Translations under genes and position numbers: made by a program
The notes under the pieces: generated by a model
Told to the model about the DNA's origin: nothing
The model's input: the letters and a program-made list of their open reading frames with translations, nothing else
Databases searched by the model: none
Shown here: piece by piece, positions 23,701 through 35,700 of the stretch
How the letters are laid out: every line of letters starts with the position of its first letter
Position numbering within the stretch: position 1 is the first letter of the stretch
Source: Juglans regia
Lineage: Eukaryota; Streptophyta; Magnoliopsida; Fagales; Juglandaceae
Length of the DNA: 64,000 nt
Reading direction: 5' to 3'
Assembly: GCF_001411555.2 (NCBI RefSeq)
Contig: NC_049916.1
Span: 8,459,889 to 8,523,888, forward strand

Positions 23701-26700
23701 CCACTGCTCAAGATGTCTGGGAGGCTGTTCGAGATCTTTATTTGGACCTGGAGAATTCTTCTCAAATTTTTGAGTTGAAAACTCAACTTTGGAAATCCAA
23801 GCAAAATGATCGCAATGTTACGACTTATTACAACGAATTGGTAACGTTATGGCAGGAACTTGATCAGTGCTATGAAGATGTTTGGGAAAATTCAAACGAC
23901 TATGCTCGTCACAAGAGAGAGGAAAACGACATGATTTACATGTTCTTAGCCGGCCTTAATCGAAGTTTGGACGATGTCCGAGGTCGCATTCTCGGCAGGC
24001 AACCATTGCCCTCTATCCGGGAAATTTTCTGAAGTTAGACGTGAGGAGTCCAGGAGGAAAATCATGCTGCGCAATACCGAAACTGGTTTAATCCTGGAAC
24101 CTAAAAATTCTGCTCGTGTCAAAGAGTGTTGATTCTGACAATGACGGGCATAATAAACCATGGTGTGAGCATTGCAAAAAACCATGGCATAAGAAGGAGA
24201 CGTGCTGGAAGCTTCATGGTAAACCCGCAAATTGGAAGCCAAAATCCAAACGAGATGGCCGTGCCTACCAAGTTGCTGCTGAAGAGACTCAGGAGCCTTC
24301 TACCAACTCAGATGCAGTACCTTTTACCAAGGAACAATTAGAGCACTTGTACAAATTATTTCAATCTCCAAAACTGTCCTTAACGCCGTCTTGTTCTTTG
24401 GTACAGAAGGGTAAAACTCTTGCTCATGCGTTTTTAGGTGTTATTCCTAATTCTGTTCATTCTTGAATAATTGATTCCAGTGCAACTGATCATATGACTG
24501 GTTGCTCCAAATTGTTCTCATCCTATAGTTCGTGTGCAGGTCAAAATTGCAGATGGTTCACTCTTAGTAATTGCTGGGATAGGAACTATCAAACTCACTT
24601 CATTGTTAACACTCCATGATGTGCTCCACGTTCCCAATTTGTCTTGCAATTTGTTGTCCATCAGTAAAATTACCTCTGATCACCAGTGTCAAGCTAATTT
24701 CTATTCTTCTTATTGTGAATTTCAGGACTTGACCACGGGGAGGATGATTGGCAGTGCTAAGGAAAAAGATGGACTCTATTATTTTGAAGATGGACCTAAC
24801 TCGAGTAGACAATGTCAAAATACTTGCTTAAATTCTATTTCTGTTTCTAAGGAAAATGATATTCTGTTATGGCATTATAGGTTAGGCCATCCTAGTTTTC
24901 AGTATTTAAAATACTTCTTTCCCAATTTATTTCGGAATAAAAGTTCAACTTCTTTTCAATGTGCAGTTTGTCAATTTGCTAAACATCATCGTGCATCTTT
25001 TTATACCCAACCCTACAAACCAACTACTCCATTTACTGTCATTCATAGTGACATATGGGGCCCTTGTAGAACATCTACTCATTCTGGAAAAAAATGGTTT
25101 GTGACATGTATTGATGATCATACGAGATTAAGTTGGGTTTATTTGATGACGGAAAAATCTGAAGTCGAAACAATTTTCAAAACTTTTTACACCATGGTAC
25201 ACACAATTTCAAAAGAATATTCAAATATTGCGGAGTGATAATGGTTGAGAATATTTCAAAAACATTTTGGGCTAGTTTTTTCTTGAAAAAGGAATTGTTC
25301 ATCAAAGCTCTAGTGTCGACACTCCGCAACAAAATGGTTTGGCTGAAAGAAAGAACAAAAACTTATTGGAAGTAGCTTGGGCTTTACTTTTTACCAGTCA
25401 AGTACCTAAATATCTTTGGGGTGAAGCCGTTCTTACTGGAGGTGCTGTCAGAGAAAGGATCATCCGAGCCTTTTTGGTGGAAGAGTAAAGATTGTGAAGA
25501 AGGTATTGAAGATAAAACAGGTTTTTGTTAATACTAACTTTCTGCTGGATTTTCTCTCTCCTTATTTTCTCTCTGTACACTTTTTGTTTGCTTGGTTGAT
25601 GCTGCTCTTCATGGGAGGTTGAGCGACTGTTTACCGCAAGTATGAGTAGGAATACGAGCATGTTGAATGCTGTTGTTATTGATCGTAAGGTATTTGAGGT
25701 AGTTAGAGTTGGGCGATGGGTGAACATTACAGAGAGGGGCTGGAAGTTAGTGAGAAGCCTGCATTTGGAGTTAAGCTCGGCTTGTTGGTTTACAAAAGCT
25801 TTGGAGGATTGCTCAAAGGTGGGAAGAAGGGAGTTTTATTTGGCTCATAGAGAGGGACAGGGGCTACATAGCCTAGAGGTGTGTTAACTCCGAAGGGGCA
25901 TTCATGGTGTTGGTGGAGTTCAGACAGGGGGGTTGGAGAAATAATCTTCTCATTCCTGAAGGGACAGATGGGTGGGGGTGGAGTAAGCTGGTGGAAGTGT
26001 TGAGGGTGGCAGGCAGTGGCCGTGTAACGGATTCGTCTCCTCCATTGTTGGTAGCGGCGACGACAGCCCAACCCTCGACATCGTATCTGGAGGCTCTAAA
26101 AAAACCGAAGGTAGTTTACCCACCCTATCAATCTGTCAGTCTGAGAGGAGGTGCGTTGTTGCAGGCTGGAGACGTCGCTTCTTCAGTAGAGGTGCAGAAG
26201 AGGGAAGGGGCTGGCAGTGGAATTGTCGGAATTAATAAGGCAAATCTTTTGCGGGTCGTGATGGAATGCAGAGGAAAATAGACGATGTGCAGGCTTATTT
26301 ATATTTATTGAAACGGTGCGTTGAAGATGAAGCAGGGGTGGATGTGGGTGTGGATCAAGGTCTTCAGAATAGGCCATGGTCAATGGGCAAGCAAAATGGG
26401 CCCAGGAGTTTCACGCAGGCCTCAGGTAAAGGAATGGATGTTGGGCCTTGGGGTTTTCAGCCGAAACCAAAGAGGCCCGTGTGGAGGAGACGTGCTGCGT
26501 CTGCTTCAGGCCCATCGGGGCGTGGGCCTCAGCCACTGTTGCCTGCAAAGAGCCATGTGGCCCTGGCAAAGGCGACGACACCGCTGATTGAGGCTAGGTT
26601 GCCGGAATCTACTCCGACGAGAAATGGAGTGTGCGATTTGTATCAGGATCCTTCCGCATGTGCGATAGAGGCCGGTAGCTCGACGGCCATAGCACCGACG

Positions 26701-29700
26701 GCGGCTCCTTTGCCATCAGTAGAGGAGAGGCACTTTGAGGCTTCTTTCTGCGAGGAGATGCCCGAGAAGGGGGTTGTACAGAGAAGGAGCGGGATGGCTG
26801 TCAAGTGGAGTTGGTGGTGCTACCACCACCGTGGGACGCCGATATTGTTTCAGATACCCAGAAATTGCCGAAAACCATGATGGGAGGCTCCTTTCCCCAG
26901 ATGGAGGTCCAGTGTCATCCTGAGGACCATCTTGACTCTATCGTGGTGAGGAACTTTGGCTCTGAAGCTCAGCTAGAGGCTGAGGAGGCAGGGGTGGAGG
27001 TGGTTCCCGAGACCCAATCTGGCTGTGATGTGTTGATGGTCCCTGAGACCCAATCTCCCACTTGTACTGTTGTGGTTGAATGGGAGGGGAGGAATCTTTT
27101 CGGAGAGGAAGGGGGGCGATTCCAAATCTGCAGTGGGCTTCTAATGGGGACCCTATCCCACTGAATCGTTTGCTACCAAGTGAATCGAAAGCTCCGGATT
27201 GGCTATTTCATAAGGTGAAAGAAATGCAACACTGGATAGGAATGGAATGTGGGGGTTATGAAGAGTAGTTTCTAGCTTTACTTACTGCAATTGAAGTGGA
27301 TCACACACAGTCAAAGAAATCAACGTCAAAAAAACAGTGGGAGCTCAACCACCTAACTTGGTCACTGAAGTATGAAGGAAGCTCAAGTCGTAAAAAATCC
27401 AAAGGGAAGGGGCTCGCCTATTCTTTATGAAGCCGAAAATTGTGTCTTGGAACGTCCGCGGGTTAAATGAGGCGAATAAACGGCTTCGCATAAAAAACTT
27501 GTTACGAGAATGGAGGGTGGATGTAGTATGTTTGCAAGAAACTAAACTGAAAAATGTTTCTAGAAGATTAATTCGAAGCATTTGGAGTTGCACTTACGCG
27601 GATTGGGTTTATCTAGCTTCAAATGGGGCTTCGGGTGGAATTCTAGTGATGTGAGATAAAAGAGTTGTTGAGAAAATGGAGAAGTTTGTGGGGGAGTATA
27701 CAGTGGCGTGCTCTTTTAAGAGCGTGGCAGATAATTTTGAGTGGGTTTTTGCAGGTTTATACGGTTCAAATGTAGACAACGATAGACGTTTCCTATAGGA
27801 GGAACTTGCTGGGTTACATAGCTGGTGGGAGCTTCCTTGGTGTATAGGAGGGGATTTTAATGTAATCAGTTTTCCTAGTGAACGATCGAGAGAGAGTAGG
27901 CTGCGCCCAGCAATGTCAGAGTTCTCAGATTGTATCTTTGATTTAAACTTGTTAGATATTTCTCTACTAGGGGGTTCATTCACTTGGTCGAATAATCAGA
28001 CATGGTCAAGGCTAGATAGATTCCTAATTTCACCGAAGTGGGAGTTGCACTATCCGAAAGTGTGCCAAAAGAGGCTGCCACATCTTTGCTTGGAGCATTT
28101 TCCTAAATTGTTGGATTGTGGTGGCATTCGAAGCGGGCATCGATACTTTAAGTTTGAAAACATGTGGTTGAAAAGTAAAGGCTTTGTGGATAAAGTTAGG
28201 CAATGGTGGTCTTCTTATCAGTTCCATGGTAACCCCTCATACATCCTAGCTTGTAAGTTAAAAGCTTTGAAAAATGATCTTAAGCTTTGGAATACACAAT
28301 CCTTTGGAGATATTGGGGAGCGAGAAAAATCCATGGTGGAGGAGATACAATAGTTTGAACAGATATTGGAGGTTAGAGCCCTTCTACCCGATGAGTTAGT
28401 GCGCAAGTCAGAGCTGGTCGCAGAATTAGAAAGAATACTATCCCTAGAAGAGATTTCATGGCGTCAGAAGTTGAGAGCTTTGTGGCTAAAAGAAGGGGAT
28501 CAGAGCACTAAATTCTTCCATAGAGTTGCTAACTCTCATAGAAGAACTAATACCATTGAAATGCTAAACATTAATGGCATGGAATGTAAGGAGGCCCCTT
28601 TGATTCGTGACCATGTGGTGGATTTCTATGAATAACTGTTAACAGAACGTGTGGGATGGAGGCCAAAGCTGGATGGTCTTGTTTTTTATACTATTGCGCC
28701 TCAAGAAACCTCTTGGTTGGAGAGGCCTTTTGAGAAGGAGGAAGTGTATGATGTAGTCAGACGCATGAGCAAAGATAAAGCTCGAGGCCCAGATGGTCTC
28801 TCGATGGATTTTTTCCAATCTTGCTAGGAGGTGGTGAAAGTGGACATTATGAATGTGTTTCAAGAAGTATCCTTAGTTGGAAAGTTTGAGAAAAGCCTAA
28901 ATGCTACTTTTATCGCGTTGATTCCAAAGAAGACTGGAGCAGTAGAGGTTAAGGATTTTCGACCCATTAGCCTTGTGAATGGGGTATACAAAATTATATC
29001 CAAGGTGCTTGCTAACACACTGGGGGCGGTTTTGGATAAGATCACTTCGAAACAACAAAATGCATTTGTTAAAGGGCGCCAAATATTGGATTCAGTCCTT
29101 ATAGCAAACGAGGGTTTGGATAGCAGATTAAAGGCTGGCTCCACAGGTATTATTTACAAGTTATATATGGATAAAGCATACGATCATGTAAATTGGGATT
29201 TTCTCTTGTATCTATTGGGGAGGTGTGGTTTTGGGCCTAGGTGGCGTAATTGAATTAGTTGGTGCATCTCTACAGCCAGATTCTCAGTTTTGATTAATGG
29301 TTGTCCTACCGGTTTCTTCAATAGCTTTAGAGGTCTAACGCAAGGAGATCCTTTGTCCCCACTTCTTTTTGTTATCATAATGGAGGCTTTGAGTAGGATG
29401 ACATCGGCGGCGGTTACGCATGGGTTTGTGATTGGATTTCCGATTGGCGATCCCAATAGGAGCATTATTACTTTGTCTCATTTACTTTTTGCAGATGATA
29501 CACTCATATTCTGTGAGGCAGATCAAAACCAATTGAGAGCTTTGAAGGCTTGGTTACTATGCTTTGAAGCAGCGTCAGGCTTGAAAGTGAACTTTGACAA
29601 GTCAGAGCTAGTGCCAGTGGGAAACATGAGAAATACTAGATAGCTAGCTAGTATTCTTGGGTGCAAGGTAGCCTCTCTTCCTATTACTTATTTGGGTTTG

Positions 29701-32700
29701 TCGTTGGGGGCAGCAGCAAGGGCCTCATCCATATGGGATTCAGTCATAGAGAAGATAGGAAGGAAATTGGCAGAGTGAAAAATATTGTATTTATTGAAAG
29801 GTGGCTGTTTTACTCTTATCAAGAGTATTCTTTCTAATTTACCTACCTACTTTCTATCTGTGTTTCAATTGCCTGCCAGGGTAGCGGCTCGGATTGATAA
29901 GCTGTACCGTAATTTCCTTTGGGGTGGGATAGGGGATGAATTTGAATTCCACTTGGTCATCTGGGATAAGGTGTGCACACCACTCTTGTCTGGTGGTTTG
30001 GGTATTAAAAATCTAATAACTTTCAACCGGGCTCTGCTTGGGAAGTAGTTATGGAGGTATAATAACGAGACAAAAGCGTTATGGAAGCTGGTGATTGACT
30101 GTAAATATGGAAGCATGTGGGGGGGCTAGTGTACTAAAGAGGTGTACGTGGCTAGAGGTGTGGGAGTTTGGAAACACATTAGGAAGGAAGGGGGGGGGGG
30201 GGGGGGGGGTTTAGTAGCCATTCTAAATTGGTGTTGGGGAGGGGTTCTCGTATTAAGTTTTGGAGGGACATGGTGTGGGAATGAGGCCCCTAAAGGATAC
30301 ATTTCCAGCTATTTTTCAGTTGGCATGCAACCAGGAAGCTTCGATAAAGGACCTTATGCTTCTAATAGGGGACCAAGTGCAATAGAACGTCATATTTAGT
30401 AGAGCGACGCAAGACTGGGAAGTGGACATCTTTGAGGCTTTCTTCAACTTTCTTTATTCTGTGAAGCCAAATAGTCAGCAAGTTGATAGGCTATGGTGGA
30501 CTCCAGCGGGTAAGGGCATTTTCTTGGTTTGATCCTTTTATAAGTCCCTTTCCCAAGCCGCCACCACCCCGTTCCCATGGAGGAGAATCTGGAGAAATAA
30601 GGTGCCTCCGAAAGCTATCTTCTTTACTTGGACAACAGCGTTGGGGAAGATTCTGACTACCGAAAATCTGAGGAAGCGCCAAGTAGTTATACTAGACTGG
30701 TGTTGCATGTGCAAGAGATTTGGCGAGACAGTGGAACACCTTTTGCTATATTGTGAGACTACTAGAGTCTTCTGGGTCGAAGTCTTTAGCCGGATAGAGT
30801 TAGCTTTTATTATGCTTGCAACGGTGGTAGATCTATTGGCTAGCTAGACACTTTTGAGAGAAGCGCAACAATCAAGGCGGTGTGGAATATGTCCCGATCT
30901 GTATTATGTGGTGTCTATGGCAAGAGTGCAACGATCGGACTTTTGAAAACAAAGAGCGGTCCCCGGAGGAACTTAGAATGCTATTTTTCCATACTTTATT
31001 TCTATGGGCCATTGCTTTAGATTTTAATGGCCTGAAATTCCATGACTTTCTAGTTTCCATTTCTGCGATCTAGATAGGTTTCATCTCTTGTATACCATCT
31101 TGTGTACTTGGGCTTTGCCTATCTTTATTAATACATCTTTGATTACTTATAAAAAAAAAAACATATCTCATAAATAGAATGCCAAATAAGGTTTTGAGCT
31201 TTGCAACACCTTTTGATATTTTCCACAAGTGTTGTCCAACAAATCGGCTTTCTTCTTCTTTACCACTAAAGATATTTGGTTGTACTGCTTTTGTTCATAT
31301 TCATAGTAATAATCGAGGAAAACTTGAACCCCAAGCCACAAAATGTGTGTTTGTTGGCTATGCTCCCACTCAAAAGGGGTATAAATGTTTTGAACCTACT
31401 TCAAAAAAAATATTTGTTACCATGGATGTTACTTTTTTTGAATTACTTCCATATTTTACGCCTCATCTTCAAAGGGGGAACCAAAACAAAGATTCGGCTG
31501 GTTTTCATGATTTTTTCCAAACTGAAAATTTGCAAAACGATCCTTCTCCAACCTTGATTATTCAACCTGAAAACCCAAGCTTTATTATACCAAGGGAAAA
31601 TGAGTCCAGTTGTTTAGATACTGAAAAGGTAGGTCTCTCTATAGTCCCATCTCATGATGTTCACAAAGGAGAGACAGAAACGGAAAACACAACGTTGGTA
31701 CCATTTGACATTGTCTACTCGCGACAAAAGACAACTCGAAAGAAAGAGTCTTCCAATCCTTTGCACTGCCCAGAATCCGTAAATCCTCCAGGTAATGTCC
31801 ACACCGAGCCCTTACCTCATGTTCAACCTATTTCATCTTCTAGTTCTGAACCCGAGTCTGGGTCAATCCTGAGTTTGATGATTCTGAACTTCCCATTGCT
31901 GTCCGGAAGGGTGTGAGATCTTGCACCTAACATCCATTATCCAATTATGTGTCATATGAAAATCTCTCATCTATTTTTCGTGTTTTTACCTCACAATTGT
32001 CTTGTATGGAGATCCCTAATATTGTGCAGGATGCTCGAAAAATTCCTGAGTGGAAGGAGGCTGTTTTCGAGGAGATGAAAGCTCTTGAAAAAAATGGTAC
32101 ATGGGAGTTAGTTGATCTACCAAGAGGAAAAACAACTGCAAATGGGTGTTTACAGTAGAGTATAAATTTGATGGCTCTCTAGAACGGTATAAAGCTCGAT
32201 TGGTTGCCAAGGGATTCACTCAGACCTATGGCATTGATTACTTAAAGACATTCGCCCCAGTTGCAAAACTAAACACTGTAAGAGTTCTTTTATCACTTGC
32301 GGCTAATTGTGACTGACCTTTGCAACAGTTGGACGTAAAAAATGCATTTCTCAATGGAGATCTGGAGGACGAAGTGTACATGGATGCACCTCCAGGATTT
32401 GGTGAAAATTTTGGCACAAAAGTGTGTAAACTGAAGAAGTCCTTATATGGGTTAAAACAGTCACCAAGAGCCTGGTTTGAGAAATTCACTCAGTTTGTTA
32501 AAAGTCAAGGTATACTCAAGGGCAAAGTGATCATACGATGTTTACAAGACATTCATAGGATGGGAAAATAACAATTCTAATTGTGTATGTAGATGATATA
32601 ATTCTCACTGGAGATGACACACTTGAGATGAACCGATTGAAGACTTCCCTCTTATCAACATTTAAGATCAAGGACTTAGGATCTCTGAGGTATTTCCTTA

Positions 32701-35700
32701 GAATGGAGGTTGCTAGGTCGAAGAAAGGGATTGTTGTCTCTCAACGGAAGTATGTTCTTGACCTCCTTAAGGAAACTGGGATGAGCGGGTGTAGGCCAGC
32801 AGACACTCCAATCAATCCAAATCAGAAACTTGGAGATGACAAGGAAGGTGATCCAGTGAATACAACTCGGTACCAAAAGTTGGTGGAAAAGTTAATTTAC
32901 TTATCACATACACGGCCCGATATTGCTTTTGCTGTGAGTTTGGTAAGGCAATTTATGCACTCACCTTAGGAGAAACATCTTGAAGCAGTTTATCGGATTC
33001 TTAGGTACTTGAAAAGTACACCAGGCAAGGGTTTACTCTTCCAGAAGACCACACAGCAAAACATAGAGGCATTCATTGATGCAGATTGGGCAGGCTCAAT
33101 TATTGATAGGAGATCCATGTCAAAATACTGTACTTATGTATGGGGAAATATGGTCACATGGCGAAGCAAGAAACAAAATGTGGTTGTAAGGAGCAGTGCC
33201 GAGGCAGAATATATGGCTATGGCTAACAGAGTTTGTGAGATGCTATGGCTGAAGAGAATTCTAGAAGAGCTAAGGATGGCGGTGAACATGCCAATGAAGT
33301 TGTATTGTGACAACAAAGCTGCCATATGTATTGCTCAAAATCCAGTACAACATGATCGCACTAAGCATGTAAAGATTGATAGTGGCGCTGTTTGCATGCC
33401 TTTTGTTCCTACTACTCAACAAATAGTTGATATCTTCACCAAAGGACTTTTCAGACCTAGTTTGAGTTCTTTGTAAACAAGTTGGGCATGATAGATATCT
33501 ATGCTCCAACTTGAGGGGGGGTGTCGGATTTCTAGGAAATAAGTTAGGAAACTCTGTTTTAAATATGTCGGATTTCTAGGAGATAAATTAGGAAGTTCTA
33601 TTTTAGATAAAATCTGAAATAACTATTTTAGATTTTAGATATTTATGTTTCCTGTTTTATAGCCTAGAAATTTGCTGATTTGATTTACTGATTAGGTGGC
33701 CTTCCTCTTCTATTTATATTGTAATCGTTTCTGTTGGAGATTAATAAGAATGATTATTCTTCTTCTAAAAAAAACTACAATATCTTTTTTAACTTGCATA
33801 CAGAACCTCGATACTCCCTCTGAGCAACAAATCTAGGTGGTTGCTCCATATAAACTTCTTCATGCAAGTCGCCAGGTAGAAATGCATTTTTAACATCCAC
33901 CTGAAATAAGGGCTAGTCTAAATTAGCAGTAAGAGAGATCAACACTTAGAATAGAGGAGACTTTGGGGATCGGGGAGAAAGTCTCCTCGTAATCAATGTC
34001 ATATGTTTGAGTGTCACCCTTAGCAACCAAGCCGGCTTTCAAACGCTCTACAGAATCATCAAGATGAAATTTAATTGTATATACCCATTTATAGCCAACA
34101 AGTTGTTTACCAGGTGGTAGTGGAACAAGATCCCATGTTCCATTATGGTGAAGAGAATCCATTTCATCTTTCATAGCTGTCTTCCATCCCAGATCAGATA
34201 AAATGTCTTGAACTTTCTTAGGAACATGAAGTTTTGAAAGTTGAGAACTAAAACATGAGAATGAAGGAGATAATACATGATATGAGACAAATGGGCTAAT
34301 CGGATGTTGAGTAACACAAGAACGAGTACTTTTGCGGAGAGCAATAGGTGGGAGAGTTTGAAGTGGTAACTCAGGATCTGAAGATGGAGACACGGTTGGT
34401 GGAGGCATGGGAGCCAGTGGTGGCAAGCAACGCAAGTAAACCTATAACGGAACTGGGGAATGCACTAAGGAGGGTTACGTAAGATTGGGTGAGAATGAAG
34501 GAGAAAGTGTAAGAGTAGGTAATGGTAGAGGATCATGCTCAACACTCGAAGATGTGTTCGAGAAATAGGATGTGGACTCAAAGAAGGTAACATCAACACT
34601 TGTGAAGTACCGTCTAAGAATAGAACTATAGCAACGATATCCTTTTTGAGTCCGGAAATAACCAACAAAAAAACACTAGGTAGAACGTGGATCAAGCTTA
34701 TCAAAGCATGGGCCAAGGTTATGAACATAGCAAACACACCCAATGATTTTTGGAAGGAGAGAAAATGGCAGAAATGAAGGGAACAAAATGGAGAAGCGAG
34801 AGGAACCATCGAGAACTGATGAAGGCATACGATTAATAAGGTGACAAGCAGTAAGAACATCATCACTCCAAAAACGTTTAGAAACATGCATGTGCAGTAA
34901 AAGAGCTTGGGTTACATCTAACAAATGACGATTTTTGCATCCAGCCACTCCATTCTGTTGGGGTGTATAGGAACATGAAGTTTGATGAACAATTCCTTTA
35001 TTACAAGTAGCAAAGGCATTAGATTGATATTCTCTAGCATTATCAAAATGCAAAACTTGAACCTTTTTGTTAAATTGGGTTTCAAATTTTTAATTTATTT
35101 CCAAAACACTTTGAATATGGAAAGAAGTTCAAATCTTGCCTTCATAAAAAACAACCATGTCACATGAGGTAGTCATCAACAAATGTGACAAAATACTAAA
35201 ACTTGTTTGATTCAATGTTCATTGGTCCCCCTATATCAGAGTGAACCAATTCAAAAGAACTCGATGCTCGTTTATCAACACAAGGTACAAAAGACAAGAT
35301 GATGTTTACTAAGTTGACATGCTTCACAAGGAAAGGGAGACACATTTCCTACACTCCTAACTTGACGCTTCAAGAGGGAAAGGGAGGGGTGACCAAGGTG
35401 ACAACGTCATTCATAAGCAGATGATGTGGATGATATAAGGGCTTGAGTGGGTGACTATTTAACATCAAGATAATACAGACCACCAGCTTCATGCCTGTAC
35501 CAATCTTGTTTGGTATCCTTTTTGAGTCCGAAAATAATCAACAAAAAAACACTTGGTAGAACGTGAATCAAGCTTATCAAAGCATGGGCCAAAGTTATAA
35601 ACATAGCAAACACACCCAATGATTTTTGGAGGGAGAGAAAATGGCAGAAATGAAGAGAACAAAATGGAGAAGCGAGAGGAACCATCGAAAACTGATGAAG

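Larger units (their letters stand above)
25440..31162 (+). mobile_element. LINE-N, near full-length L1-type element inside Copia-3 integrase
   Basis: 5.7 kb between Copia-3 integrase residues EAVLT and TYLINRMP. It has a pyrimidine-rich 5' leader, ORF1 (25640-27300), ORF2 with endonuclease, RT and zf-RVT (27427-31074), a short 3' UTR containing cttgtgtacttgggctttgc, and an A11 tail ending at 31161. No target-site duplication is evident. ORF2 keeps one frame for about 2.7 kb but has at least nine stops. Confidence 0.9.
23010..33779 (+). mobile_element. Copia-3, plus-strand copia element inside Copia-1, split by a LINE
   Basis: LTRs at 23010-23278 and 33522-33779 with a perfect 5-bp duplication atatc (23005-23009 and 33780-33784). 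The primer binding site is at 23279-23290, and the PPT gaggggggg ends at 33521. Gag (23325-24420), protease (about 24460), integrase (24534-25440, resumed at 31163), RT and RNase H (31950-33476) are in copia order. A 5.7-kb LINE interrupts integrase. The orientation is opposite to the host gene. Not coding-competent. Confidence 0.92.

Noticed and set aside
32..31162. Plant resistance gene, toxin-antitoxin or phage-defence system
   Set aside because: No NB-ARC, LRR, kinase or prokaryotic-type genes were found; all long frames outside the host gene match retroelement proteins.
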